Positions 31,805 through 41,800 are shown, counted from the stretch's first letter. The stretch: 64,000 bases of DNA from Prorocentrum cordatum (GCA_963575745.1 CAUYUJ010015704.1:261001-325000); one strand, 5' to 3'. Numbers and translations are program-made. Notes: generated by a model from the sequence alone, not told the origin.

Positions 31805-32934
31805 TCGGGCGCCCTGGGGCACTTCGGAAAGAATCCTCGGGCCAGGACGCGTAAGGACGGGGTTTGGCGGAGGGGGCAGGAGAGGGAAAGTATAGGATGG
31901 TAAGAAGAGAGGAGCGCCTGGACTCCCTGGGGCCCCCCATGTCATTGTCTTGCTGCCACCGCAGCCCTTTTTGGCTCGAGATCTCGATCGGCTCCACGGC
32001 GACGCGGCCTCTGCCTCTGAGCTGTGCGGATCCCCAGAATATACGCCATCACCACCTCCTTTCCTCCTCCCTCCTCGTCCCTCCTCTTCCCCTCCCCCTT
32101 CGTGGGAGAGGGAGGGGGCGAGGGAGATCGTGGTGGTGGTGTATATGTTCTAGCCCCGCAGACTTTGCCGCCGACCCGACTTGGAGCCATGCCACCCCGC
32201 GACCGCGCAGGCGTCCCCCTGCCCAGCTTCTTGCAGCTGCACTCCGGCGAGGGGGCTCGAAGAAGGTGCTCGCCAGGGGCGGGGCGGCGCGCTCAGACCG
32301 CCCTTCTCTGGCCGTCTTTGTGCGTCTGCACGCACGTGTGGACATGTGTCTGTGTGTGCATGCGTGTTCTCATGTGATCTGATAAGTACTGCATCTACGT
32401 ACATGTTCACGTACATGTTCGTACACATGTTAATCTATACATACGTACATCTATGTATAATATATATACACATATATCTATAGATATTGAACTACACATC
32501 TCGATAGTTTATCGTACAATCGGGGCAACGTAAGACTCGAGTACGCCAGAACTCCGGTTTGCCGGCGCCATTGGACGGGCGCTTCCTAAACGTGAACGGT
32601 CCAGTTTTCGTGAGATGTCTTCAGCGAGATCCGCGCCAAATTTCAGACTGGGTCTCGTCATTTTCATGATGGCCCCATCAGGCCAACCCGAGTCCCCCGA
32701 ACCCGAGTTTTACGTCTCCCCGATACAAGGCTCATTGGCGCTTCGCGCCATGCACCTAGGGCAGAGAATGAAAACTCGAATAATCAGAATTGGCCACAAC
32801 TTGTTGCTGCCTTCTTCGACATCGTCGGTATGCTAATGTCAGTCATTACCCGCCGCTATTGATTCCCTTTCCTCTCCATCCTCTCTAGCTCTTTTTGCGG
32901 AGGCTGATCCTTTCAGAGCCTCTCGGGGTCCTCA
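31805..32934. other. no recognised gene; AT-rich microsatellite
   Basis: Unique sequence with a CCTCCTCC stretch (32060-32100) and an ACATGTTC/TATATA stretch (32395-32485). A leader-like 22-mer at 31959-31980 is listed separately. Confidence 0.4.
31959..31980 (+). other. possible relict spliced leader
   Basis: Matches the dinoflagellate spliced leader over its whole length with three substitutions and one inserted T (CCGCAGCC then CTTTTTGGCTCGAG). No clear gene follows directly, so it may mark a dead retrogene or be chance. Confidence 0.35.
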
Positions 32935-33070
32935 CGAAAGATTTCAATGGCTTCTTGGGGCCTTCTGGAGGCCTCCTGGGTTCCTCCAGACGCGGTCTTC
33001 CTGAACGACCGGGTCACGATTTCGAATGTTTCGGGGGGCCTTTTGGGACGGTGGTGTTCTAGGCCTCTCA
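32935..33070. repeat. 11-bp minisatellite cluster, degenerate
   Basis: Diverged CTTGGGGCCTTCTGGAGGCC-type units. Confidence 0.6.
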
Positions 33071-33099
33071 GATCAGGTCTGTGTAGATAGGGGTCGGTG

Positions 33100-33215
33100 G
33101 ATCGCGCTGCATCGCCGATGCATCGACGATGCGGTTCGATGCGGCAATCGATTTTCCCCACGCTGGTGTGACCGATGCATCGGCAATACATCGGCGATGC
33201 GGTGCAATCCTCCGA
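33100..33215. repeat. GATGCATCGGCGAT palindromic motif cluster
   Basis: Several copies of ATCGCCGATGCATCG and CGATGCATCGGCAAT, which are nearly self-complementary. The same motif recurs at 41515-41545, 41918-41950 and 56805-56832. Confidence 0.7.
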
Positions 33216-33414
33216 CCCCATCTACTCGGACCCCATCTAGGAGTCCTCTAGGTGTTGATGGTGATCTTGCCCGCTCCTGAATCTGGCGCGCCAGGCTAGG
33301 CGGCACAGGTTCACCCAGTTGGCTCATTCGCTCATCTTGTGATGCCGTGTTTGCCTAGACCAGAGAGCGGGGAAAAATCTTCCCCGCTCCTGTCCCCATC
33401 ATTCTTCTCCGCAG

Positions 33415-33500
33415 CACGGCGTGCCGAAAGGATCTGCGCGCCGATCTCGGTCGAAGAATGCTCGGGGGGCGGCCTGTTTGTGCCGCTGCTGGGCACCGAG
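33415..33500 (+). CDS. candidate internal exon, unknown protein
   Basis: Follows a good acceptor (CATTCTTCTCCGCAG) and ends at ACCGAG|GTCATC. Two bases, then 28 codons reading R-R-A-E-R-I-C-A-P-I-S-V-E-E-C and G-L-F-V-P-L-L-G-T-E. Composition is protein-like; family unknown. Confidence 0.3.
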
Positions 33501-33809
33501 GTCATCCTGGCGCGAGGGCTCCGGCGGGGGCAAGGGGAGGCCAGGACGGGAGGCCGAGGCGAGGCAGGGGACTGCTCGAGGGTGAAGGCGAGAGGACGGA
33601 AAAGCGCTCGAGGAAGATGCCTGCTGCCGCGCGGCCTCTCCCCCTCTGCGCCGGGGGGGGGGGCGTCGAAGTCCCTATTCTGTAAAGACCCAGCGGAGGC
33701 CCAGGAGGCGAGCCGAGCCCCGTGCGACGCGATGAGGCGGAGGGGGGAGCAGGGAGAGAGAAAGAGAAAGAGAGAGAGAGAGAAGAGCATGGCAGAGGCA
33801 CACAGAGCT

Positions 33810-33845
33810 CCGTAGCCTTTGTGGCTCAGGCCATTTTGGCCCAGG
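33810..33845 (+). other. two stacked relict spliced leaders
   Basis: 33810-33830 matches the 21-nt core of the dinoflagellate spliced leader at 18 of 21 positions, starting with an exact CCGTAGCC. Directly after it, 33831-33845 matches the last 15 nt of the leader at 13 of 15 positions (CCATTTTGGC...). This is the arrangement expected when a trans-spliced mRNA is copied back into the genome twice: the second leader is joined at the AG inside the first. It lies 100 bp upstream of the ATG at 33946, so it marks that gene as a recycled cDNA. Confidence 0.8.
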
Positions 33846-33945
33846 GCTCTTGAGGCCCCCCCAAGCGCCCCCCCCAGTGTGCTTGCCCCCGCCCGCGCGC
33901 CGCCCGGCCCCCACTGCCGCGGGCTCGCTCGGCCCCGGTCGCGAT

Positions 33946-34920
33946 ATGTGGAGCCGCCTGGGATACGGTGGCGCTGGCTACGGCGGCGACGGCGGCGCCG
34001 CTGCTGGCTGCGGCGCTGGGCACTACGGTGGCTACAGCAGCGGCTACGGTGGCTACGGCGCAGGCTACCGCAGCGGCTACGCCACCGTCGCCAGCGAGGA
34101 TTGTTGCGCCGCCGCGTGCGGCACCGGCGCGGGCGCCGGCCCTGGGGGGGCCCCAGTTTGCGGCGAGGAGTGCGGCACTTCGTCTTGCTGCGGCAGTGGC
34201 CGCGAGACGGACGTGTTAGGCTACGTGGGGCCAGGAGGCGACTATGCCCAGCAGACGACGTACAAGTACGTTGGCGGCGGGGCTGGGCAGTTCGGCGTCG
34301 TGCGCATGCCAGGTGCGTCGTCGAGCTGCTGCCTCTTGCTGGTCCCACTGGGTTTCCTGCTGCTCCTGCTGCCCCTCCTCGCATGGATGTTCTGGCCGCA
34401 GACCACCACGACCACCACAACGCCGCTGGTCGTCACGACGACCACGCACGTAGATCCGACAACTACCGCGATCGACTGTGACGCAGGTGACGAGGACTTG
34501 TGGAGCGACAAGAAGAAGGAATCCTGCTGCGATCGGACTGGGAAGGGCTGCTCGACAATAACATCGCCGCCGCCACCGCGGCCGCGTCTCCCAGCAGCGC
34601 CCCCGACGACGACGACGAGCCCGTGCCCCATCGATTGCAGTGCTGGTTACAATGACATGGGCCCATTTCAGTGGGTGCACGGATGGTCCGCGGCCAAGAA
34701 GATCTATTGTTGCAAGGTCGCCGGCAAGGGCTGCGCATCCGAACTCCCACCGCCGTCTGGCAACCTGCCTTCTGGCATACCGCCGGAGCCAGTGGAGCGC
34801 GAGTACGACTGCGACGCAGGCTACCACGACTGCCCGAAGTGCCTCAAGGAGTCCTGGTCCCCCATGAAGATGGATTGGTGCTGCAAGACCAGGGGCAAGG
34901 GCTGCGTGAACAACTCGTGA
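33946..34920 (+). CDS. membrane-anchored protein with WCC cysteine modules
   Basis: 324 residues, no intron visible, stop TGA at 34918-34920. The start is the first ATG downstream of the relict leaders; the frame is open further up but without another ATG nearby. Layout: Gly/Tyr-rich N-terminus (about 1-50, repeats of G-G-Y/G-Y-G), Cys/Gly-rich piece (about 53-90), a single membrane segment (L-L-L-V-P-L-G-F-L-L-L-L-L-P-L-L-A-W, about 129-146), a Thr-rich stretch, then three modules of the form D-C-x-A-G-...-W-S-x-x-K-K...C-C...G-K-G-C separated by Pro/Thr linkers; module 3 ends the protein. Such modules are common in dinoflagellate surface or secreted proteins, but their function is not known to me. 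Probably a type III or I membrane protein with the Cys modules outside or in the lumen (inference). Disulfide pairing within each module is likely. Confidence 0.85.
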   Translation: MWSRLGYGGAGYGGDGGAAAGCGAGHYGGYSSGYGGYGAGYRSGYATVASEDCCAAACGTGAGAGPGGAPVCGEECGTSSCCGSGRETDVLGYVGPGGDYAQQTTYKYVGGGAGQFGVVRMPGASSSCCLLLVPLGFLLLLLPLLAWMFWPQTTTTTTTPLVVTTTTHVDPTTTAIDCDAGDEDLWSDKKKESCCDRTGKGCSTITSPPPPRPRLPAAPPTTTTSPCPIDCSAGYNDMGPFQWVHGWSAAKKIYCCKVAGKGCASELPPPSGNLPSGIPPEPVEREYDCDAGYHDCPKCLKESWSPMKMDWCCKTRGKGCVNNS

Positions 34921-34984
34921 GCCAAGAGCGCGGCAGCGTGGACCCAACCAGGCAAGGCTTATCCACCTCCGCTGGGGGACGGCC

Positions 34985-35215
34985 CCGACGGGGATGAGAG
35001 CGGTGGTGGTGGTGAGTTGGAGGAGAAAGAGGAGGAGGGGGAGGAGGAGGAAGAGGAGGAGGAGGAGGAGGAGGAGCAGGATGAGGAGGATGAGGAGGAG
35101 GAGGAGTAGGACATGATAGAGGAAGAGAGAGGAGGGGGATAGAGGAGTAGGATACAGAAGGATGAGATGACGAGGAGGAGGAGGAGGAGGAGGAGGAGGA
35201 GGAGGGGGAGGAGCG
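34985..35215. repeat. GAGGAG purine tract
   Basis: GGA/GAG repeats in the 3' flank of the cysteine-module gene. Confidence 0.95.
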
Positions 35216-35599
35216 GGCCCGACGCGGCAGGGGGGAGCTCGGCGACAGGGGCTGCGGTTCAACCGCCGCGCAGGGTGCCGGAGCAGCTCGTGCAAAGCAG
35301 GCAAAGTTATTGCCACGTGCTGCAAGGCCCGCGCGCGCAGTGTCCCAGGCGCCCCCAAGGCATTTTTTGTTGTTTGACCCTCCCCTTCCGATACCTTCCG
35401 CCACGTTCGCCGCCGCGAGGCGAAGAAATGCTTCAAGAGGCGCGCGCCGTTCCGCCGAGCCACAGAAGATAAGTTGTGCGGTTTAGAAATCCGTATGTGT
35501 TGTTTGACATCTCCCCACGTGCTGCCTGCGTGTAGCTGTTGCGGATTCGTCTTTCTCTTCCTCCGCGTCTGCTGGGCGGGCTTCTTGGGTGCATCCTTT
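35216..35599. other. unique sequence without a recognised gene
   Basis: GC-rich; may include the 3' untranslated region of the preceding gene. The 473-codon antisense frame covering this area is a shadow. Confidence 0.4.
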
Positions 35600-35960
35600 T
35601 GAGTGGGTATGTTATGTTGGGGGTTTTGGAAGGCCATTTTGTGGGGGGTGGCTCCAATGGCCCCTGCGCCTTCCCCATCTTGGGTGTCTCTTGGACCCCT
35701 CCTGAGGCCCTCTTCAGGGTGTTGTTTGCTTTCTGGGGGGCCTCGTGGGTCACCTTAGAGCCCTCTCGGGCCGTCTCTGGGCCCTCTTGGGCCTCTTCGG
35801 TGTTCTCGTGTCGGTCTGGAGGGCCTCTCGGGTCGTATTGGATTTTCAAAAGCCCGAAATTGGGCAATGACTGTTTGCCTCTTTGGGGCCCTGTTGGGGT
35901 GCCTTGAGAAAGTCTTGGGCCGTCTTGAGGCCATCGTTGGTGGTACGGAGAATGGATTTG
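35600..35960. repeat. 11-bp minisatellite cluster, degenerate
   Basis: Diverged CTTGGG/CTCTTGGGCCTC units, densest at 35690-35810 and 35870-35935. Confidence 0.7.
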
Positions 35961-36894
35961 GAGGCTCCAAGATCCCTAGAGGCGTTGGCGAGCTCGTCCC
36001 CATGACCCCCCCCCTTCTAGTGTTGTTTTGTTCGACCCATTAGGGGAGGGGGCAAAGGGGGAAGGGCGACAGCGAATCGTCTCACACGCCTTCTTGCTTC
36101 TTCCAGCAAGCAGGGGTCGGATATAGTAGCTAGCCCCTCCGCTCGAACTCCTAATTCATCGGAATGGTGGGGCCGCGTCTGATTGAAAATCGCTTGGTTT
36201 GTCTTGAACTCTGGCTTGTTCGTCTATTTTTTTGCGCGCCCTTTGGGGCTTCCCCTTCGCCATGGCGTCCGCCCTGTGAGGCGAGCAGCTTGCCGCTCTG
36301 TGCATGGTCTGTTGTGTATCATGCTGGTGCTGAAGCAGAAGAGAGACGATAACATAACAAAGTAATTTCGAGGGCGCGGAGGAGGAAGCGAAGGATGAGG
36401 AAAAGAACCAGGGTGAGGGGAGGCGAGACCCGGACCTCCAGTGGTCAGTTTTTGTGTTTCTGTTCTATTGGACGTTTGCAGAGCTCTTGAACTCTTCCCT
36501 GGGGTAGTTTTGTTCGTCTTGGATCGGTTTCTGATAGTCCCTAGGGCCGTGGAAATGGCCCCCCAGAAGCTGGCATTGGGGAAACAGTGCCTCGACACAA
36601 CACAACACACATTCTGCGGGACGGATGCATTTAGAAAAGAGGCCGAACGTATCCAAGTACGGTAGATTCGTGTCGTGTCGACGCGGCGGCGATCACAGGG
36701 CGTTCCAGGTTGAACGCCACCATTGGCCCCGGATGAGCCGACAGCAAATGGTTGAACGATTAACGCAGTGTGAGAGACCTGCGCAAGAGTCCTCACGACA
36801 CGAACCCGCCATACCTCCATCCTCGAACCTCGGCCTTCGATCCCCAATCCGGGGGGCAGGGGACCAGGATCCAGAGGGCCCTATAATCTGGGAC
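35961..36894. other. unique sequence without a recognised gene
   Basis: Lower GC than its surroundings, with T-rich patches. No family recognised. Confidence 0.4.
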
Positions 36895-37190
36895 ACTGTA
36901 AATCAGGACCTTGCAGAATCCAGGCAGAGAAGTCGGAGAGTGGGCGATGCTTCGACCCACGGCGGCAGAATTTCCAGGATGCGCCAGTGTCTTGGCTCAT
37001 CACAGTCCCCATGAACAGGGCCCTGGGGGGGTTAAACGCACCCAAGCGCTTCGATACCCGAGCTTCGGTCTTCGATCCCCGATGGGGGAAGGAGGCGCCA
37101 ACGTCCTGGCTCACCAAAGTCCCCGTTTCTACGGGGCCCTGAGGGGCCCAAGCTCACCCAAGAAGTTCGATCCTCGATCGCAAGCGGAGG
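36895..37190. repeat. diverged tandem repeat of about 116 bp
   Basis: GCGCCAGTGTCTTGGCTCATC (36979) and GCGCCAACGTCCTGGCTCACC (about 37096) start two units sharing ACAGTCCCC/AAAGTCCCC, GGGCCCTG, TTCGAT and GATCCCCGAT-like blocks. Confidence 0.7.
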
Positions 37191-37429
37191 ACGAAGATCG
37201 TCAGGGCCCCGTCAGGCAGGTCTGAAGAGAGGATCTCTCGCTCCGGAACTCTCCCAAAGCGCTCTGGAACATTGTGGGATGGCCGCTGTGCGCAATACAT
37301 CTTCCTGTCAGAGATTCCAGTTTTTGTCCTCATCTGGATTGGGAAGGCCTGACGGCCGGCACCGCCGACCCTGAAGGGGGACGACCACGACGACGGCGTC
37401 GGCTGCGACGACGCTGACATGGGGCAGAG

Positions 37430-38030
37430 TCCTCGGTGATGCTTCGTGGGGCCTCTTTGGAGCGCGGATCGCGCTCGTAGGTCTCTGGAGGCAGTTTTGA
37501 CGCCTCTTGAGAGCATCTTGGGGGCGTCTTGGGAGCCTCTTGGGGGTCCCCTCGAGCTTCCTGGGGGCCTCTTGGGGCCTCCTGGGAGCTTCTCGGGGCC
37601 GAGGGCTCGAAATGTTCGTGCTGGATCCCGTGTGGGTGCCCTCTTGGAGCCGTTTTGGTGGCATCTTGGGCCGTCTGGGAGGCCTCTAAGGTCGTCTTGG
37701 GCCCCTCTTAGGTCGTTTTGGGGCCGTCTTGGAAACCTCTTGGGGGCCTCTCGTGCCGAGCTTGGTTTCATCTTGGGCCGTCTTGGGGCGTCGGGAAGCA
37801 GAACAGGGGAGAACGCCAGAATCTTCCAAAAACCTTAAAGAAAGTCATTCAATGCTGCCAATTGGGGCTCGGTGTGCTCTCGGAGGCCCCTCTTCGAGCG
37901 TCTTGGAAGCCGCTTGGGCTGTCAGGAGGCCATCGTTGGCATCTTGGACCGATTGTTCGGCGATTCGGGGCCCTCTTGGGGGCCTCTTGGGGGCCTCTTG
38001 GGCTGTCTTGGGGCTTCTTGGGTCCCCGGA
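37430..38030. repeat. 11-bp minisatellite clusters (CTTGGG type)
   Basis: Two sub-clusters (37430-37790 and 37870-38025). The last 60 bp shows clean 11-bp steps of GGCCTCTTGGG. Confidence 0.85.
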
Positions 38031-38031
38031 G

Positions 38032-38223
38032 CGGCCGCGCGCCGCGCAGGCCCGCCCGCAGCTCGGCGACGCCCCTCCCCCCCCCCGTGGGGCGTGGGCT
38101 TTCCATGGGCCGCGGCGCGGCGCTGCCGTGGGGCCCCGCGGCGGCGGCCGCCCGAACCGGCTGGCCGGGCGACGCGCACGCGGGCGCCGTCGGCGCCCTG
38201 CACGGCGGCCCCGGCCCCATCGG
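38032..38223 (+). other. GC island, possible exon
   Basis: Bounded by CCCCGGAG and GTCGGG. Neither of two plus frames is clearly better, and a C10 run (38077-38086) switches between them. Listed only as a possible coding remnant. Confidence 0.2.
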
Positions 38224-38254
38224 GTCGGGCGACGAGGGCGGCCCGGGGCCTCCC

Positions 38255-38400
38255 AGACCCTGAGATCCTGGCGTCGCAACTTGTTCACTGCGGGCGTTTT
38301 CGCTCGACTTCGTGCCCCAGGACCATCACAGATCGGTCTGGCTCGAGAAATGATGCAGGAAGATGGGGTCTAGGGCTCTGGCCTCCCATCGACTAGACGT
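38255..38400 (+). repeat. dispersed 140-bp repeat, copy 1
   Basis: Shares GAGATCCTGGCGTxGCAAC, CGGGCGTT, CACAGATC and GGGGTC blocks with 40405-40560 (inverted), 41095-41230 and 41660-41800. A downstream block at 38590-38750 also matches 41225-41370 (GCAGCTGCG, GGGGGTGCCC). Confidence 0.75.
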
Positions 38401-38842
38401 AAGAGTGACCCTTCGCCAGAGTGGCCTTTAGTTACTTTAGTGCGGCTCCATGGGGTCCCCCGGTCGCCGAGCACGATGCGGTAGTAGCGTCCTGCGCGGT
38501 CGTGTTTGGTCGCCCCGCGCCCCCCAGAAGCCGCGCACAAAGGTCATTCTTGTCCAGGGTCACTCATGCGTGTAGACGATCCCAGAAGGTGTCGGAGCAG
38601 ATGGTGTCGGGGAGGTTGTTGAAGTTTCGTTCTGCGGGTTCTTTGGGGTTTTCTCGCCTCGGGACGCTTCCCAGCAGCTGCGCCTCGGCGAGAGCGTCCC
38701 GGGGGTGCCCAGATCGTCCCAGACGGCCGCCGGAGGCTTGAGTCATGACCCGAATGCTGAGAGGCATCCCTGATTATCCGAGCAGGTGGGTTTAAAGGAA
38801 GGGCGGGGGCGTTCAAGAAAAGGCGGTCGGGAGCTTTGGCTC

Positions 38843-38892
38843 AGCGTGTCGCGCCGCCAGTTCGGGCCCACCATGCGTCGGCGCGACACGCT
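38843..38892. repeat. perfect 14-bp inverted repeat
   Basis: AGCGTGTCGCGCCG (38843-38856) and its exact reverse complement (38879-38892) around a 22-nt loop. Confidence 0.9.
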
Positions 38893-38994
38893 AGCCGCGT
38901 CCCAAGTGTCCCCGAGCGTCAACGTCTCAAGTTTTTTCCGAGCCTCCGGCCCCGCGGAGCGGAGCGACACGCTGTACGGCTATACGCTTGCAGG

Positions 38995-39035
38995 GCATAG
39001 CGTGTTGCTGGTGTCGCCGCCGCGACACGCTATGC
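38995..39035. repeat. perfect 11-bp inverted repeat
   Basis: GCATAGCGTGT (38995-39005) and ACACGCTATGC (39025-39035), loop of 19 nt. Shares the CGACACGCT core with the preceding hairpin. Confidence 0.9.
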
Positions 39036-39597
39036 AAAAGATTCTGGTCGTAAGGCAGGGCGGTGGCGCCTGAGAGGGGGGGGTAGCAGCTCTCGGGCCG
39101 GTGCCGTCTTGAGCCTTTATACACAGCCCCCTTTCGTAATGCCGCCTAGTGGCAACCATTACATGTGATGCTAATTCAGCGGAGCTCTTACACTGCCAAA
39201 AAAAGGGGTACTCCAAGCGGGGGTGAGGACCAGAAATGGTTGATATCACGGCCAGGGCCATGACATGTTGCAGAATTCATGGCCCCCTCTTTTCATCTTC
39301 TTCTTCTTCTTCGGTTTCTTCTTCTTTCTAATTGCACGCTCCCCGACCCCTCTTTTGCCTCGCACATGCCTCGGGCCATTCTGCGCTAGCCCCCTTCTCT
39401 CTGGGCCCCCCTCTTCGGTACACCCGAGATTCGGGAGGGGTTCGTGTGAGGGGGGCAGTTGCGACAAATCTGCAGCGTGCAGCCGGTTCCAGCCCCGCCG
39501 TCGAGCGCCTTCCTCCACGTGCGGGCGCGCCAGGAAAGCCAGCTGCACGCGAGCTGCTCCGCCAACCCTCGCCCCGTTGAATGGCAGCCCCAGAGCC
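39036..39597. other. no recognised gene; CTT microsatellite
   Basis: Has a CTTCTTCTT stretch at about 39298-39327. Overlapping frames of 80-240 codons without recognisable motifs; the last 150 bp could be an exon upstream of the inverted-repeat element. Confidence 0.35.
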
Positions 39598-39788
39598 GGC
39601 GGCGAGCCATGGAGGGAAGTGGGAAGGAGAAGGCATTCGCAGAGGGCTCGGCAGTTCCCCGGCCTTCTGAGAAGTTTCCCAAGCCTTTCCCGAGGACGCA
39701 GGACACTTCTCAGAAGGCGCGAGGGCTCCTGAGAAGTCCCGCCGCCTTTGAGAAGGCCTTCTCCTTCTCACTTCCCCCCCTCGCCGCC
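39598..39788. mobile_element. MITE-like inverted-repeat element, introner candidate
   Basis: 191 bp. Left end GGCGGCGAGCC...GGGAAGTGGGAAGGAGAAGGC pairs with right end GCCTTCTCCTTCTCACTTCC...CTCGCCGCC. The interior is built from CCTTCTGAGAAG-like palindromes. A GC dinucleotide directly at the left end and TACAG just past the right end could serve as GC-AG splice sites. Relative at 56200-56371. Confidence 0.65.
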
Positions 39789-40404
39789 TACAGAAACATA
39801 GGGGGATGCCCCTCTTTCCGTCCTGTCTCGGGGGAGGGAGGGTAACTGACAGCGCTCCCGGCGGCGAAACATCTATGATTCCTCCCCCGCTGCCTGCGGC
39901 GGCTGCGGAGCGTTGCGGCGTTCCGGCTCGTGTTGCTTGCTGTGATTCTTGTGATGTCGAGACACGTGGTTCTGGCGATCTTGGGCCGCTCAAGCATTTA
40001 GGAATTTGGGCCCCAACCTTTGAATCATAGGTTCTTGGACTCACACTCAGAAAGCCCCAAGAGCCCCAAATCGCCCCGGGAAAGCCTCAGAGAGCCACAA
40101 GACGCTTCCAAGGCGGCTCAAAACTGCCCCAAGAAAACACCTTCAGGCGGCCCCAAGTGAGCGACGAAAGAAATGAGCTCGAGAGTGCCGACGTTCGCGC
40201 GTAAGCTTCCCGCGTAAGGTCGCGCGTAAGCGCCCTTGTTTTCAGTGCAGCGTGCCTCGGTGGCGGCCCGCGTAAGCCGCCGCGTAAGGTCGCGATGCCA
40301 TCTTGCGTAAGACCCGCTTCTTTCAGTCCGTCGCATAAGTGGGGGGGGGGCACGAGTTGCGGATATCGCCATTCCCTGAGATCCCACGTTGACAAACAAT
40401 TGCA
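39789..40404. other. no recognised gene; two small repeat types
   Basis: Contains a CCCCAAGAGCCCC-type stretch (40050-40150), the opposite orientation of the 11-bp family, and a CGCGTAAG motif repeated about seven times (40196-40315). Confidence 0.5.
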
Positions 40405-40560
40405 ACATCGCGAAAAATCAAAAATCGCGACCGGAGCCCCAGACCCCATCTCTCTGCGCCATTTGTCGAGCTGGATCGATCTGTGAGGGTCCGGGGGCCT
40501 GAAATAACGCCCGTTGTGACTAGATTGCAACGCCGGATCTCAGGGCTTCAGGGACTCCCC
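40405..40560 (-). repeat. dispersed 140-bp repeat, copy 2 (inverted)
   Basis: Reverse complement of the block at 41660-41800, including GCGTTGCAATCTA, ACAACGGGCGTT and ACAGATCGATCCAG. Confidence 0.75.
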
Positions 40561-40788
40561 GATAGACCGTCCCTTCCTGGACTTTTCCCTGTTCGTCCAG
40601 CACAGTTTTGGAGTAGGGGGTCGACTACATAATTTATGTACCCCTGAATTTTTCGTCGAGCCCACGAACAATACATAGAATGCTCGATAAATCTATGGAG
40701 CATTCGACATATTTTCCGTAGACTGCACGGGGAAGATTCTGGGGTAACTCGATTCTGTAACTAGTTGATCCCCTCCTCGAGGCTTCAG

Positions 40789-41026
40789 CGCGCGGGGCCG
40801 CGCGCGAGTCTTCGAGGCGCTGGCGCACGCTCCGGCGGCTCGCACGCGGGCCGCGGCCGCGTCGCAGCGGGCGGCTTTCCTCGGCCTCGGCGGCGGCGGT
40901 GCCTCCCCGGCGGGCTCGCCGCCGCGCCCTGTCGCCGCGGTCGGCTCGTTCCTGGGCGGAGCGCGGCCGGAGCTCCCCGACGACGCCGGCACGGAGCGCG
41001 GCGGTCAGGGGCAACGTCGGGGGCAG
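40789..41026 (+). CDS. candidate internal exon, unknown protein
   Basis: GC island after CCCCTCCTCGAGGCTTCAG and before GGGCAG|GCGAGG (a GC donor, common in dinoflagellates). Frame 2 reads R-V-F-E-A-L-A-H-A-P-A-A-R-T-R-A-A-A-A and V-A-A-V-G-S-F-L-G-G-A-R-P-E-L-P-D-D-A-G. Two other plus frames are also open but Arg/Ser-rich. Family unknown. Confidence 0.3.
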
Positions 41027-41094
41027 GCGAGGCCCCGGGGGGGAGGTGCAGAGTCTGCGGGCGGTTGCGGCGGTTCCTGGCAGGTCTGCCGCCC

Positions 41095-41230
41095 CCCATG
41101 GGATCCTGGCGACTCCATGTTTTGAGCCTGGCGTTTTCGCATCATTTCGGGCCGCGGGAGCCGCACAGGTTGATCCGGTTCGAGAAATGACGCAGAGAGA
41201 CGGGGTCCAGGGCTTTGGTCTTGACTTTTT
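41095..41230 (+). repeat. dispersed 140-bp repeat, copy 3
   Basis: Matches 41660-41800 at GGATCCTGGCG, ATTTCGGGCCGCGGGA and GAGAAATGACGCAGAGAG. Confidence 0.75.
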
Positions 41231-41659
41231 TTTCGGGAGGTGCAAAGTTTTCGGGCTTTGCGTCGGTTCCTGGCCGTTCTGCAGCCTCGGGGTGCTGTCC
41301 AGCAGCTGCGTCTCGCCAGCAGCATTCTGGGGGTGCCCGGCTCGTCCCGAGACCCGTGTTAGGACCCGAAGGCCGGACAACGAGGATCACCAGGGGGGGA
41401 ATATGCTCAGGGGGGATGCGTCGACCCCCCACCGCCCATTCATCGCCGATGGGGGCCCGATAGCCCACCCCACCAAGGACCCTTCGAATAATTATGTCAT
41501 CGAGAGCTTCTCGTCGATGTATCGGCGATGTATCGCCGATTCCACGGCGACGTTTTCCTCCCTAACGCATTTTCCTTAGCTTCGACGGAAAACCATATTG
41601 ACCCCTCGAAAGCTGAGCTGGACGACGAGGGAAAAGTCGGGCGGTATATCGGGGAGTCT

Positions 41660-41800
41660 GGAAAGCCTTGAGATCCTGGCGTTGCAATCTATTCACAACG
41701 GGCGTTGTCGCTCCATTTCGGGCCGCGGGACCCTCACAGATCAATCCAGCCCGAAAAATGGCGCAGAGAGGCTGGGTCCGCGGCTCCAGTCGTGATTTTG
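41660..41800 (+). repeat. dispersed 140-bp repeat, copy 4
   Basis: Full-length copy by comparison with the other three; followed by a GATGTATCGGCGATT motif at about 41932. Confidence 0.75.

Noticed and set aside
34216-35637. 473-codon minus-strand frame
   Set aside because: Antisense of the cysteine-module gene and of the GAG tract.
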